From assembly GCA_963675135.1 (NCBI GenBank), contig OY776121.1, positions 58,983,265-59,047,264 of the forward strand: 64,000 nucleotides of DNA, written 5' to 3'. The DNA comes from Galeopsis tetrahit. Its lineage: Eukaryota; Streptophyta; Magnoliopsida; Lamiales; Lamiaceae. Below are positions 22,803 to 33,437 of the stretch, piece after piece. The notes beneath the pieces are model-generated. The model was not told the origin of the DNA, did no database searches, and saw only the letters and a list, made by a program, of their open reading frames with translations. The position numbers were made by a program, and so were the translations under genes. Every line of letters begins with the position of its first letter. Position 1 is the stretch's first letter.

Positions 22803-23217
22803 AAACCCTTATATATAACTCAACCTAGGTTTTTCTTTCTCTCTTTCCAAACTTTCCTCTTTACAATCCCTACTCCTCATATCCAACCAACTCTTCGGCG
22901 ACCTCACCGGCCCTATTCCCGCGCCGATTTCTCTCCACCAATCTTCCGCGCCGATTTCTCTCCACCGTGAAGCATGGCCGCCGCCCAATCTGTGCTCCTC
23001 CGGCGTTTTAATAAGTTGGCCGACTCCGACGTAAGTGATTTTCAGTTTAGATTGAAAAATTTTGAACTTCAACATCGATTTTTTTTTAATTTTTTGGTTG
23101 TTTTCTTGAAGTAGACGAAGTCGCCGCCCTTCGCCGGAGACTGGAAGAAGACGAAGCCACCGTCAGTTTCTGGAAGTACGTATTAGATGATGATGATAAT
23201 GATCAAGTAAGCTACTA
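22803..23217 (+). other. possible small transcription unit between repeat clusters
   Basis: After cluster 2 come a TATA-like ttatatataact (22809), a pyrimidine-rich leader, and an ATG at 22974 in good context followed by a short frame (MAAAQSVLLRRFNKLADSD). A GT donor lies at about 23032. A later open stretch (about 23115-23215) reads EVAALRRRLEEDEATVSFWK with donor-like gtaagc after it. The exon phases I tried do not join cleanly, and the rest of the gene is absent. Leader-like GC content differs from the surrounding DNA. It may be a captured host 5' gene fragment or a third element gene. Confidence 0.3.
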
Positions 23218-23446
23218 ATTAATTTGATTTGTTAAAAACAATGCCAATTTCTTCACATTCCCAACATAATATTTCATGTAATATTATTGTTTCATTACAT
23301 AATATTTTAATTTTTACATAATGACATTTTTTACGAAATTTCTTCACATTCCCAACCTCTCGGAAAATGTAATTCTGGTCAGAAAATGAAATTCTGGTCG
23401 GGGCCTCCCCGGCCACGCATATTTTTTTTATTAATATTTTGTTTTA

Positions 23447-24005
23447 CTGACGGATATTCCGTCGGTATGTTAATTTCGAAATTATATTTTTTTTATTCAT
23501 ATTTTGTTTTACCGACGGATATGCCGACGGATATTCCGTCGGTAAAATGCCGACGGATATTCCGTCAGTCAAATGCCGACAGATATTCCGTCGGTATAAT
23601 GCCGACGGATATTCCGTCAGTATAATACCGACGGATATTCCGTCGGCTTCCGTCGGCATTTGACTGACGGAATATCCGTCGGCATTTGAATTTCGATTAT
23701 TCAAAAATTCATTTCTTTTATAATTATTTTAATTTATTCTAATTTCTTTTATAATTATTTAATTCATTGTTTCCGACGGAATTACCGACGGAATGTTGAC
23801 CCGGTTTGTTAAACGGGTTGTCCGGAATACCGACGGACATTCCGTCGGAAAAAGATGACGGCAATTTTCCGTCGATATTTCCGTCGGAAAATTCCGACGG
23901 AATTCAAAAATCCGTCGGCAAAAAATGCTGACGCCGAGAAAGGGGACGACCGACTTTCCGTCGGTAACCTCGGCGGCCGACGGAAAATCCGTCGGTAAAT
24001 CCGTC
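23447..24005. repeat. CCGACGG/CCGTCGG palindrome cluster 3, right subterminal region
   Basis: The densest cluster: from 23510 to 23690 ccgacggatattccgtcgg-type palindromes recur about every 28-30 bp, then a 70-bp AT gap, then more half-sites to 24005, with ccgaggt/ggccgac variants. It ends 25 bp before the terminal inverted repeat, the normal position of CACTA subterminal repeats. Confidence 0.9.
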
Positions 24006-24012
24006 TCCAAAA

Positions 24013-24030
24013 GGCCATTTTTTTGTAGTG
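24013..24030 (+). repeat. right terminal inverted repeat of the CACTA element
   Basis: ggccatttttttgtagtg is the complement of CACTACAAAAAAATGGCC, a classic plant CACTA terminus. The base triplet after it is ttt; the partner of the 3-bp duplication is unknown because the left end was not found. Confidence 0.85.
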
Positions 24031-25254
24031 TTTCAAGAATTATAATTTATATGAAAAGAATAGGCAAAAAAAAAAAAATTATACAAGGAAAAAAATTAAT
24101 AAGAAACTGAAAACCTGAAATTTTAGAATGTACGTAAATTTTTTCTAAAAATTATAAATAAATCTGAAAACACTAAAATAAAATTAGTTAAAAATTATAC
24201 AAAACGAACAGATTTTTAGAAAATTCAAACCCCTCAAATTAAAATATTGTAAACTATTAATAAATCCTAAAAATTAGAAAATGTATTAATAATCCCAAAA
24301 TGTTCAATTTTATATAAGCCCTTTACAAAAATGTTCAATTTTAATCATATTAAAATTATGATTAAAATTATAATTCCATATTCAAATGTATTAAAATTGA
24401 TGAATAGATACATCTCGGCATTGACGGACCCAGTATAAAAATAATTCACAAAATAGATACATTTACTATATCATTTTATATTTACATTTTTTCTTATTAA
24501 TATACTTCACTAATTTTTACTACTCCGTATATCATTTTAGGCAAATACTTATGTGTACCAGTTACATATACGGTATGTAACTGACTATACTCCTGGCTAT
24601 TTATACTCCTTTTTTAATAAGTCTACACTCTTTTCTTTTATATATACACTTATGTGTACAAGTTACATACATGTAACTAAATCCAATTTTTTATTATTAG
24701 TTATTTACCTTATTTTTTATTAATTTCACCCCCAATTTTTTTAAAAGAAAAATACATGTAAAATACTATATTACCATTTTATCAATTAAATTAAAATATA
24801 ACTCATTAAAATTATAATTATACACGGACTATCGTGTCACCAATGAATCACCACTAAATTAAATATTATTCTATTTTTTTAACTTTCAAAAAATAAATAT
24901 AAAAGCATAAGGAATATAAAAAAAATATATGAAACTCAAAAATAAAATTATGAAATAAAAATTTCAGTTTTTTTTTTTTAAATGACCAAAATTATGAAAT
25001 CAAATATTATTCTATTTTAAAATTATGAATTGTGTGTTCAGTGTGATTAATTCTCACTTTTGTTCTTCTTACTAGTTACTTAATATCAATATTTTAATAT
25101 TGATGTATTAATTTGCATGGTATACCTTGAATTATGAATGTGTTAAGTTATGTATTTTTTATTAAATATAATATTAGTTTAAATACGATATAGTATTAGT
25201 ACGCCTATGCTATAGTACTAGTTAATATATTATATAGTACTAGAGATTAATGTG

Positions 25255-25485
25255 GGTATAAAAATATTATTTAATATATGAACTAATACTATACAATATG
25301 TGAATTAATACTATACTATATTTGAACTAGTACCATAGAGTATGTGAACTAATACTATACAATATGTGAACTAATATTATACTATATTTGAACTAGTATC
25401 ATAGAGTATGTGAACTAATACTATACAATATGTGAACTAATATTATACTATATTTGAACTAGTACCATAAAGTATGTGAACTCGA
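25255..25485 (+). repeat. tandem repeat, period about 60-66 bp, inside the Mutator-like element
   Basis: Units carry gtgaactaatactatacaat followed by tatactatatttgaactag and a catagagtat spacer. About three units plus degenerate edges are visible. A related stretch recurs at about 50175-50260 next to a similar terminus. Confidence 0.7.
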
Positions 25486-26158
25486 AACTCGAAAACATTA
25501 GAACTTGTACTAATATAAACTAATATTATATTGTATATGAACTAATACGTACAGTACTGCATATTAACTAATAATACACCATAATACTTATCAATTGTTA
25601 TCATAACACTTATAAACTAAAAATTATTATATATAAAAAACTAAAATAAAGTGATTAAAAAATGAAAGTTGGAATGAAAATAATAATTAAACAATGTAAA
25701 ACGAAGTAAAATTTGTAAGGAATGAAGTAAAATTTTGAAAGGATAAGATGAATATTATACACCAATTAATTAAAGTAAAATAGTACCAATAGAATTAACG
25801 GAAAGAGATGAGAGTTTTTTTTTTAAAACAAATTATTATTATACTATTTAATATTTTAAAAAAACAATTAATATTATTTTTAAAATTTTCTTATTAGACT
25901 TTAAAATTTTAGAATAATTATTTGTGTCATAAAAAGAAAGTACGTGAAAAAAAATATCATTTGAAACACAAATGATAAATAGGAAGAAAAATAAATTTAA
26001 AAAATAATATTAAAAAGAGAAATATAAATATCAATTGAAATAAAATAAAATAAAAAAATGTTAAAAAATTAATTGAGTGTTATTTTTTAATTATAAAAAA
26101 AATAAAAAATTAATTGAAATAAAATAAAGTCCCAAAAAATCTATGTGCTAAATTAATA

Positions 26159-26471
26159 CTCCCTCCGTTTTTTTATGTAAGATGTTTTAGAGTAATTGAT
26201 TAAAATTAAGAAAATGTATGTTTTGACAAATATACCATCAGATAATAAAGGAAATTTCTAATTATATTAATATTTTACATACAAGGTAAGTTTGTATATG
26301 AAAAATATTTGTCTTGAAGATTAGTTAATTAGAGTAATTTAGAAATTATGATTGTTTCCAAAATTAAAAGGAGGGCATAATTGGAATAAATATTGTAAAA
26401 ATTTTAAAACATCTTATATTTATGAACAAGAAAAAAGACCTAAAACATCTTATATAAAAAAACGGAGGGAG
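26159..26471. mobile_element. Stowaway (Tc1/mariner) MITE, 313 bp
   Basis: ctccctccgtttttttatgt at the left and its near-complement acataaaa...aacggagggag at the right give terminal inverted repeats of about 35 bp (also gatgtttta/taaaacatc). The element is flanked by the TA dinucleotide on both sides. No coding capacity. It is nested in the Mutator-like element. Confidence 0.9.
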
Positions 26472-27007
26472 TATAGTACATGGTCATGTGTTATTTGTAA
26501 TATGTTATTGAATTGTATATAATAAATTGGTCATGTGTTATTGGATTGGATATAGTAAATGGGTGAGTTATTGAATCCAGTTACATGTATATAACTGGTA
26601 CACAAGAGTGCAACCCATCATTTTATATTCACATTTTCTCTTATTAATACCATCATTTTATATTCACATTTTCTCTTATTAATATACTTCACTAATTTTT
26701 AGATCTCACAAAATCTATTTTATACATTATTAAATCAATCAAACTGATTCTTACTTATTTGATCTCACACTCCATTAAATTTACATTTCTTAAAAAGTGA
26801 GTCAATCAAAATATAAAAATCAAGTTCTACATTGACTAATAGTGTCTAAAGTTTCAACAATGATTGGAGTTGAAACAATTAAAATTACTTTATTTCAAAA
26901 CATAACAAAAATAGTTAAATTTAAATTAATGAAATGAGATGTATGGAAAAAATTTATAATAATTTTTTTATATATATAAATATTTTGTCTAATGTAAGTT
27001 AGACCCC

Positions 27008-27016
27008 GGCGGGAAT
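27008..27016 (-). promoter_or_regulatory. possible E2F site upstream of KIN-1
   Basis: On the minus strand the site reads attcccgcc, fitting the plant E2F consensus WTTSSCSS. It lies about 150 bp upstream of the KIN-1 start codon, within the likely core promoter. A single short match, so weak. Confidence 0.35.
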
Positions 27017-27161
27017 ACTCAACTCATTGAAACTGAAAGTTTCCAGATTTTTTTCAAACGTAGTCTCTCTCGTTCTCACTCAATTTCTGTTACAAAGGTT
27101 GAGATAAAGATCGCTCGGTGATAATTTGTGCGAAGCTGTGATCTGCAAAAGGAAGGGGAAA

Positions 27162-30100
27162 ATGCCGAACATGAGAGTATGCGCACTATTCAGGCCTCTG
27201 AATTCGAAGGAGAAGTCCGATCATGGCGATTCCGTTAGCTTTCGCGGAATTGATACTGAAACTTTCGTATTTAAGGTAGAATAGTTGTTATCTATTCCGT
27301 TACTTACTCTGTATGTTGTTTACATATGGCTACTTAGCTCCTAAACGCGAATCGCACACACACACATAAACGGATACGATTGCCTTACACCTAACTCACT
27401 TCCTATATGATTAAGTACGCAATCATCATCTACATCAGCGGAACGTACGTGTGCGTGAACTTTGGAATACAAAATTGAAGGAGGATAATCATGAAGTAGA
27501 ATACTCATAGTTTTTCTCAATAAAAAACGCTAGGGCTTCTGAAAATAATATGACTAATTGATCTCCTGATCATACTCAGTAGAATATGGAGAGGACCAAT
27601 CCTGCATCTACTCGAACTTAGACAGTTCATTATCTTCTTTTGCTTAGAAAGTTAATCAGATTGATTTTATTTTATTTTAATGCTGCTCTATGAATTTATT
27701 ATAATAGAATATGGATTTGCGGCTGTATATCTAACATTAATCTCGGATCAAATGATCCAGCATTAGTAAAAGTTAGATTTTCATACGGATAGATAACGTA
27801 GTAAATTCTGAAGATTTGCTATTCTTAACATGTTTAAATTGATCCATGACAGGACGAAAAGGAAGAGGAAATCAAGTTCTGCTTTGACAGAGTATTCTTT
27901 CAAGGATCAGAACAAGCTGATATATATCAATTCCTTGCTTTGCCTATTGTAGAAGGTAATGTCCTGAATTCTTGAGGAGAAATTCTTCTTCCACTTCAAC
28001 TGTCCTTGACATAATTTTCCACAGGTGTTATCAGTGGAATGAATGGGGCAATTATTACATATGGACAGGTATATTTCGTATTATCTTAGAAATTTTATTG
28101 ATCAATCTGGAAACTTTCACTATCCATCAATATGATGAAGCATATTGCAGAAGAAAGAACGCCACTGTATACATTTTAAAATACCTCAAACTTTACCAGT
28201 GATGGTTCTATTCAAATACTATCAAGTATTTGTGTCATCCTGCTGAAAATGTAATAACTATGTCAAAACCAATCTAAGTATATCTGGGAAAGTGGAATAG
28301 TAAAGCAATAATATTGAACTTGAGACCTCATACCCCTGTTCAGCCTTATTTGTTTTACCAAAATTTAAGCCTTGTTTGGGTGATAAAATAAGTACTCATA
28401 GAACTTGAGAGTTTTGCTGGAAACCAGCAGAAGGACGAAACCTACTAGACTTCATTTGAGTCCTTTCGAACTTTCTATTCCTTCTTGGTATGATGAATCA
28501 ACACCGATATGCCTCTTCCTTTTTGATTATTTGGTGAATATTGGTCTTATATTAGGTACTAAATTAGAGAAGAAACTATTTCTTTTGTACATTTTGCAGT
28601 TATGCCCTCAGTGAAAAAGTTTAACTGTTGATTATACTCGGTTAAGTTTAGAAGATATATTTCTATCTGCTTGAGTGCATGCTATTAGTTTAAGTTCAGA
28701 TTTTTTATTCTGTTCTGAAATAGTATTCAATTGCTGATTTTCTAAGACGAGAAGCCATGCTTTATGCATTAGTCAGTGTACTATCCTGTAACTGTCAGAT
28801 CCTTAATACTGTTGAAGGTATAAGAAAACTTTTTGCTTTTGTTTGTGCCTTGCTCACATGCGGAATTCTTTCCCTACCCCCTTTTGTTCATCATAAACAA
28901 ACCAGTTCTTGTTGAATGGTTAAGTGTGAAGCCTCCTTCTGTTAATCCTTTTACTAGACTTGTCAATATCTTTAAGCCATTTTACCCATCTTATAAACAT
29001 TTCTTTGCCTGTCTTACCAGACAGGAGCTGGGAAGACTTACAGTATGCAGGTGATATAATGGCATTTTTACGACTCTAATATGGGTAAAGTGTTCACTCT
29101 ATTGCTCTTTTTTAAGTTCCTTTTCCTTTTTTTTTCTTCCTTAGGGACCAAGCATTATAGAGTGCGACAACAAACGGAAGGGTTTACTACCTAGAGTAGT
29201 GGATGAACTTTTTAATGCTATTAGGCTTTCAGATGATATGATCAAGTATACAATCAAACTATCGATGGTATGAAATCCCAATTGAACAATTTCTTCATGA
29301 ACATCATGTTTTCAGGTCATATAACTCATGGCTTACTCACCTTTTCTGAATGATGCTTGCAGGTTGAAATATACATGGAGAGAGTAAGGTTTGCACTTCG
29401 TAATAAAGCATAAAAAATTGTGCATTACCTACCATCCTGAAGTTGAGTGTTGACTATATTGGGGAAATCAGCGTTCATTCTGAGTTAATACCCATTTTGA
29501 TTGCTTAGGGACCTTTTTGATCTATCAAAAGACAATTTGCAGATCAAGGAGAACAAAATACAGGGAATTTTTGTGAATGGAGTTACAGAGGTAGTAGTCC
29601 CTCCTGCCTTCCTTCTCCTAACTGTTTCAGCCTTTCCCAGCATTTGGTAGGAGCATGCATGAATGTAGTTATATTGTATAGGATCGAAGTGAGTGCCATA
29701 TATTTACTATATATCATGGCAAGTTAATATATAATCACTCCAAATTAAGTTTCTGAGAAACAGGTTGAGACATGATGAGTATTGATTATAGACTATTTTC
29801 CAACAGAAAACAAAGAGCTGTTGAAAATTTGCTGTTTTCTGGAGTTTCCTCCATTTTCATTGTAAAAATTCCCTTATTTGATATCATAATTTTCAAATGT
29901 TTCAATTCTACTTTCCAGATTTCCATCTCAGATTCTGCAGAGGCATTGCAGAGTCTTTCCGTAAGACAAGTTCCTGCTTCATTTGCCATAATCTTTATCA
30001 ATATCGTTTTACAGCTGATACACTTTAACCATTTTGCAGATTGGAATAGCAAACAGAGCTGTGGGAGAAACTAGTATCCTTCCTCCTTACCTTCGAACAC

Positions 30101-31754
30101 TTAATTTAATTCTTATAAGCGTAAAGGAGTCTTTTTACGCTTCTAGCCTCATTTTGTAAATTTGACATGTGTAGATATGAATATGACCAGCAGTAGAAGT
30201 CACTGCATATACATATTCATGATCCAGCAGGAACTAAAGGAGGAGAAAAGGTCATTTTCTTCCCAATAATTCCAACTGTTCAAATAAAATGTTAAAAAGT
30301 TTATAACATACTTAAGCGATTTAACAGCTTCAGTAAGTTGATCCTTGTGGACTTAGCCGGATCTGAGAAAGCAGAGAGAACTGGAGCTGAAGGCAAAGCC
30401 CTTGAAGAAGCTAAAACCATTAACAAATCATTGTCAGCACTCGGGAATGTAATAAACGCATTAAGTTCACCAGGGAAAGGGAATCACATCCCATATCGTG
30501 ATTCTAAACTTACAAGGATATTACAGGATGCTCTAGTAAGTTCTTCGTGTTTACTTCATTTTATTGCTATAATGTACAAATTAATAAGTCACATAAACTT
30601 ACCTAGTATTTCACAGGGTGGAAACTCCCTGACGGCTCTACTTTGTTGCTGCTCTCCTAGTCCCTCGAATGCATCAGAAAGCCTCTCGACTCTCCGGTTT
30701 GGTGCAAGGTATGCAAATATGCTTCTAATGATTTCTCTTTCATGTTAGTATTATAGTTTCTTATGAAAATTTCTCTGAATCATGTTGTTGAGTATTACAT
30801 AAAAATTAAATAGTTACTTAGTGTTGGTATTTATGGGACTTCGACACATTTGTATGTAACTCCGTCAACTCTGTCATGAATCCCTGAGTTAGGGACTTGG
30901 ACATTACATGCATTGATACTTCAAGGATTTCTTAACAAAACGACCCTTTAAGGGTCTAGATACAACACTATTTGATACTTGAGGGACTTTTAAAATAAAC
31001 AATACTTTAAATATGTAACGTGTCACTAACCAAACAGAAACTCTTCTACTGTTTGTGTGTGTGTGTTCGCGTGTGTGTACTGTGTACAGTATTACATTCT
31101 TCTCTTTCTTGAGCAGAGCGCAGCACATTAAGGCAACCCCACATGTTACTCCTAAACAAGAGGAAGGCACCAGCGGACCCATTGCCGTGGCTTCAATAAA
31201 ACACGAGTCTGCTGAAAGAATATTAAAAAAGGTTGCATACATATATATATTTCCCAAATCTTCATATCTTACTTGATAATTCCTCGTATGATCTAATCAG
31301 TTTTTTTTCTTCATTAATTAGTTGGGTGTAACAATGAAACAAGAAGATGTGCTACTACTCGAGCAGCTATTCACTCTAGAAGGCATTCCCAGCTCGATGG
31401 AAGAGTTCAAGGACGTTACATCACAAACAGTCTCATCGCTCCATAAAGCAGTTGAGGAGCTTATGAAAACAAATGCCGAGGTAACAACTTCAACCTCATC
31501 TACATTATTTTGATTTATCAGCTGTGGTGAATATTTATACATATACATATTTATTTTAAGAAAAGCTCCCAAGTCCTAACTATAGACAATTAATTTCACG
31601 TTTTAAAATATTTTCACAGCTTAAAAAGGAGAATCAGATGCTAAGGCTTCATAGAAAGCTATTAAAACCAACGTTTTCCGCAATCTTGATCTTTTCCATT
31701 CTCGTTTTACTCGTGCTCTACGTGATCACCCTTATATCATTTATCACAGTGTAA
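27162..31754 (+). CDS. KIN-1: kinesin-1 family motor protein (KIN-1), 15 exons
   Basis: Exons: 27162-27275, 27853-27955, 28025-28068, 29021-29050, 29145-29267, 29363-29388, 29509-29590, 29919-29960, 30040-30073, 30175-30250, 30328-30535 (start at 30334 is also possible), 30617-30708, 31117-31231, 31322-31480 and 31620-31754. They join to about 460 aa. An N-terminal motor domain spans residues about 4-340: P-loop GQTGAGKTYS (split by an intron), switch I NMTSSRSH, switch II DLAGSE, and HIPYRDSKLTRILQDAL. A short coiled-coil stalk follows (about 365-430). The last 25 residues are strongly hydrophobic (AILIFSILVLLVLYVITLIS), like a tail anchor. Plant KIN-1 (rice PSS1, Arabidopsis KIN-1) is a small plus-end motor linked to meiosis and gamete development. 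Length and motif order fit that family. Exon 4, at 30 nt, is tiny. The gene is convergent with NRPE5. Confidence 0.92.
30074..30174 (+). other. U12-type intron in KIN-1
   Basis: The donor reads gtatcctt, an exact match to the U12 (minor spliceosome) 5' splice site. A branch-like atttgac lies about 9-10 nt from the terminal AG, and there is no polypyrimidine tract before the AG. Both are minor-class features. Removing it joins ...VGET to NMNMTSSRSH in frame, the switch I region. Confidence 0.75.
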
Positions 31755-32016
31755 GTGTTAATCTGATGATAGCTGAGTTGGATGTATTGGAATGTTTCAA
31801 TGTCTTTTATTGTATAGTCGAAGACAAAAACTCGTACATGAGACCTATCCAATTTACTCATGTTGTATGGCTCGTGTGTTTATGAAGCCCCATCTAATCA
31901 CATATTAAAAGTAAATAACTCCAATACTAAATTAGTGTTCCATGAGACCGACTCATTGTACTATTTGAAAGCCTGAAAATATTTTTCAAAATAAGAGTAC
32001 GATTGGATTGATAGAG

Positions 32017-32833
32017 TGTTGGAGAATAATTGTGAAACAAAGAACGAACGGAAAACGATAAATCCAAGAGCTACTCTTGACCAAAAGACTAAAGAATTCA
32101 ATTAATGCATAAAAAAGAATACTCCACTTATATGACTATTTACTATTCTATGCTTATTCCTCCTTTTATATGTGACGAGGGGTGTAAGAACTCTCCTCCC
32201 CTCTGAACAAGCCTTGTCCTCAAGGCTAAATGTGGGAAATTGGTGAACAAAGAACTCCGTATCAATCTAGGCCGCGTCGTCAAGGGAACGGTTTTCCCAC
32301 TCGATCAGGACCTGCTGAATCTGCTTGTTGTTTCGCGTGATAATGTTGCGCTAAGGACTCCACGGAAGTAGTTATGGCAGCAAGGGTCGAGTCCATCTTC
32401 TTCTAAAACGTGCCCACGACGATTTCCAATGCATCGATACGACCCTCACTGCGCGTCATGGACTCCACGGAAGTAGTTATGGCAGCAAGGGTCGAGTCTT
32501 TTTTTTTTTTTAAAACGTGCCCACGACGATTTCCAATGCATCGATACGACCCTCACTGCGCGTCATGACGCGGGCAAGGTCGGACCGATTTGTTGGAAAA
32601 TAATTGTGAAACAAAGAACGAACGAAAAATGATAAATCCAAAAGCTACTATTGGCCAAACCTTTCGGCTAAAGAAATACATAAAAAAGAATACTCCACAA
32701 GATAAGGAGGAGTTATTTATACAAGTTGTGGCCCAAGATAAAAAGGCTCACTAACAGTTGGGCTTACTACTTAAGCCCATCTTTATGACTATTTAGCTTA
32801 TTCCTCCTTTTATATGTGATAAGGGGTGTAACA
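32017..32833 (-). mobile_element. internally deleted Ty3/Gypsy mini-element, 817 bp, with target duplication
   Basis: Two direct repeats (32017-32187 and 32591-32833, 171 and 243 bp; both begin tgttgga and aataattgtgaaacaaag) are flanked by tagag at 32012-32016 and 32834-32838. On the minus strand the inside starts with a gag-like N-terminus (MTRSEGRIDALEIVV, then MDSTLAAITTSVESLAQ). It passes directly into a pol/chromodomain end (FPTFSLEDKA), followed by a purine tract agaggggaggagag against the left LTR. Nearly all of gag-pol is therefore deleted. A segment of about 105 bp (ggactccacggaagtagtta...) is tandemly duplicated at 32356-32568. The left LTR has an internal deletion relative to the right one. 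Confidence 0.8.
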
Positions 32834-32838
32834 TAGAG

Positions 32839-33284
32839 GTTGAAATTCAATAATATAAAAAACACTCACACATATATATTACTCGGTACTTGTTATTATG
32901 AATTTTAAATACCTTTTAAATTTTTCCAACCCAAATGCTACCTAAATATTATCGACAATGTTTAAATTTTCAGCTTGATAAATTTTCATTTCAACAATGT
33001 TTACTGGAGGCCCTACCATATTATCGAAGACCCGAAATTGAGTAATTGAGCTTACAAACGGTACCTAAATATTATAATGATTGTATTTATGTAAAAATTG
33101 TCAGTAATATATTGTAATAGTTAAAAATTATATTTGAACTGACCACACTTCGAATTATTGAAAAAGTATGAATATTATATTCTTCAATTAATATGAGTTG
33201 GCTGAAGCTTATTTGTAGAGTGATTATTGTCATAATTTAAAATTCTTTAGGCAAATGCTCAGGCTTCAAGAGGCTGCAGTGCTG
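32839..33284. other. AT-rich intergenic sequence, nothing recognised
   Basis: No open frame, repeat or element terminus supports a call here. Confidence 0.5.
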
Positions 33285-33293
33285 CACGTCGTG

Positions 33294-33295
<2 letters not shown>

Positions 33296-33325
<30 letters not shown>

Positions 33326-33426
33326 GAAAGTTAAATACCCATCCCGTTTTTTTCTCCTCCCCATGACTCGAAACCAGAACCTAAGGCTTAGGTAGTGGTG
33401 CTCTAACCACTTGAGCTATCCCATGA
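33296..33426 (-). mobile_element. tRNA-derived SINE with poly(A) tail
   Basis: On the minus strand the element starts tcatgggatagctcaagtgg. This holds a box A (tagctcaagtgg, 33407-33418) and is followed by a box B-like ggtttcgagtc (33365-33375), the internal RNA polymerase III promoter. A short body follows and then a poly(A) tail of about 30 residues (poly(T) on the plus strand, 33296-33321). An 11-bp duplication, cacgtcgtgtt, flanks it at 33285-33295 and 33427-33437. Size and structure fit plant SINEs mobilised by LINE reverse transcriptase. Confidence 0.88.
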
Positions 33427-33437
33427 CACGTCGTGTT

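Larger units (their letters stand above)
15057..24030 (+). mobile_element. CACTA (En/Spm) DNA transposon, left terminus not identified
   Basis: The element holds a Transposase_24 ORF (15481-17098), an antisense GRF zinc-finger ORF (17417-17825), the TNP2 transposase (18436-22381), and clusters of CCGACGG/CCGTCGG subterminal-type repeats at 17.9, 22.6 and 23.4-24.0 kb. The right end reads ...ccatttttttgtagtg at 24030, i.e. a CACTACAAAAAAATGG terminus in reverse, which is diagnostic of the superfamily. I found no matching CACTACAAA... to the left. The left limit given is simply where Copia homology stops and AT-rich repeats begin. The left end is truncated, diverged beyond recognition, or outside my ability to see. 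Confidence 0.85.
24540..26616. mobile_element. non-autonomous Mutator-like element with 9-bp target duplication
   Basis: The bounds are atcatttta at 24531-24539 and again at 26617-26625, a perfect 9-bp duplication. The left end reads ggcaaatacttatgtgtacc and agttacat. The right end in reverse reads gggttgcactcttgtgtacc and agttatat, so the termini are imperfect inverted repeats of about 40 bp. The inside is AT-rich without coding sequence. It includes tandem repeats at about 25260-25480 and a Stowaway MITE at 26159-26471. The flanking 50-bp atcattttatatt...cactaattttta segment occurs left and twice right of the element. Confidence 0.75.

Noticed and set aside
22809..23075. Minus-strand ORF of 88 codons
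   Set aside because: Overlaps a promoter-like leader and has no motif; chance frame.
23447..24005. Regular palindromic repeats that could suggest a CRISPR-like array
   Set aside because: Eukaryotic context, no unique spacers of constant length, and position next to a CACTA terminus; they are transposon subterminal repeats.
28405..28614. Open frame in the KIN-1 region
   Set aside because: It lies within intron 3 of KIN-1 and has no similarity to kinesin or other motifs.
33355..33426. tRNA gene on the minus strand
   Set aside because: Box A and B-like motifs are present but the acceptor stem does not pair, and a poly(A) tail and target duplication show that it is a SINE.
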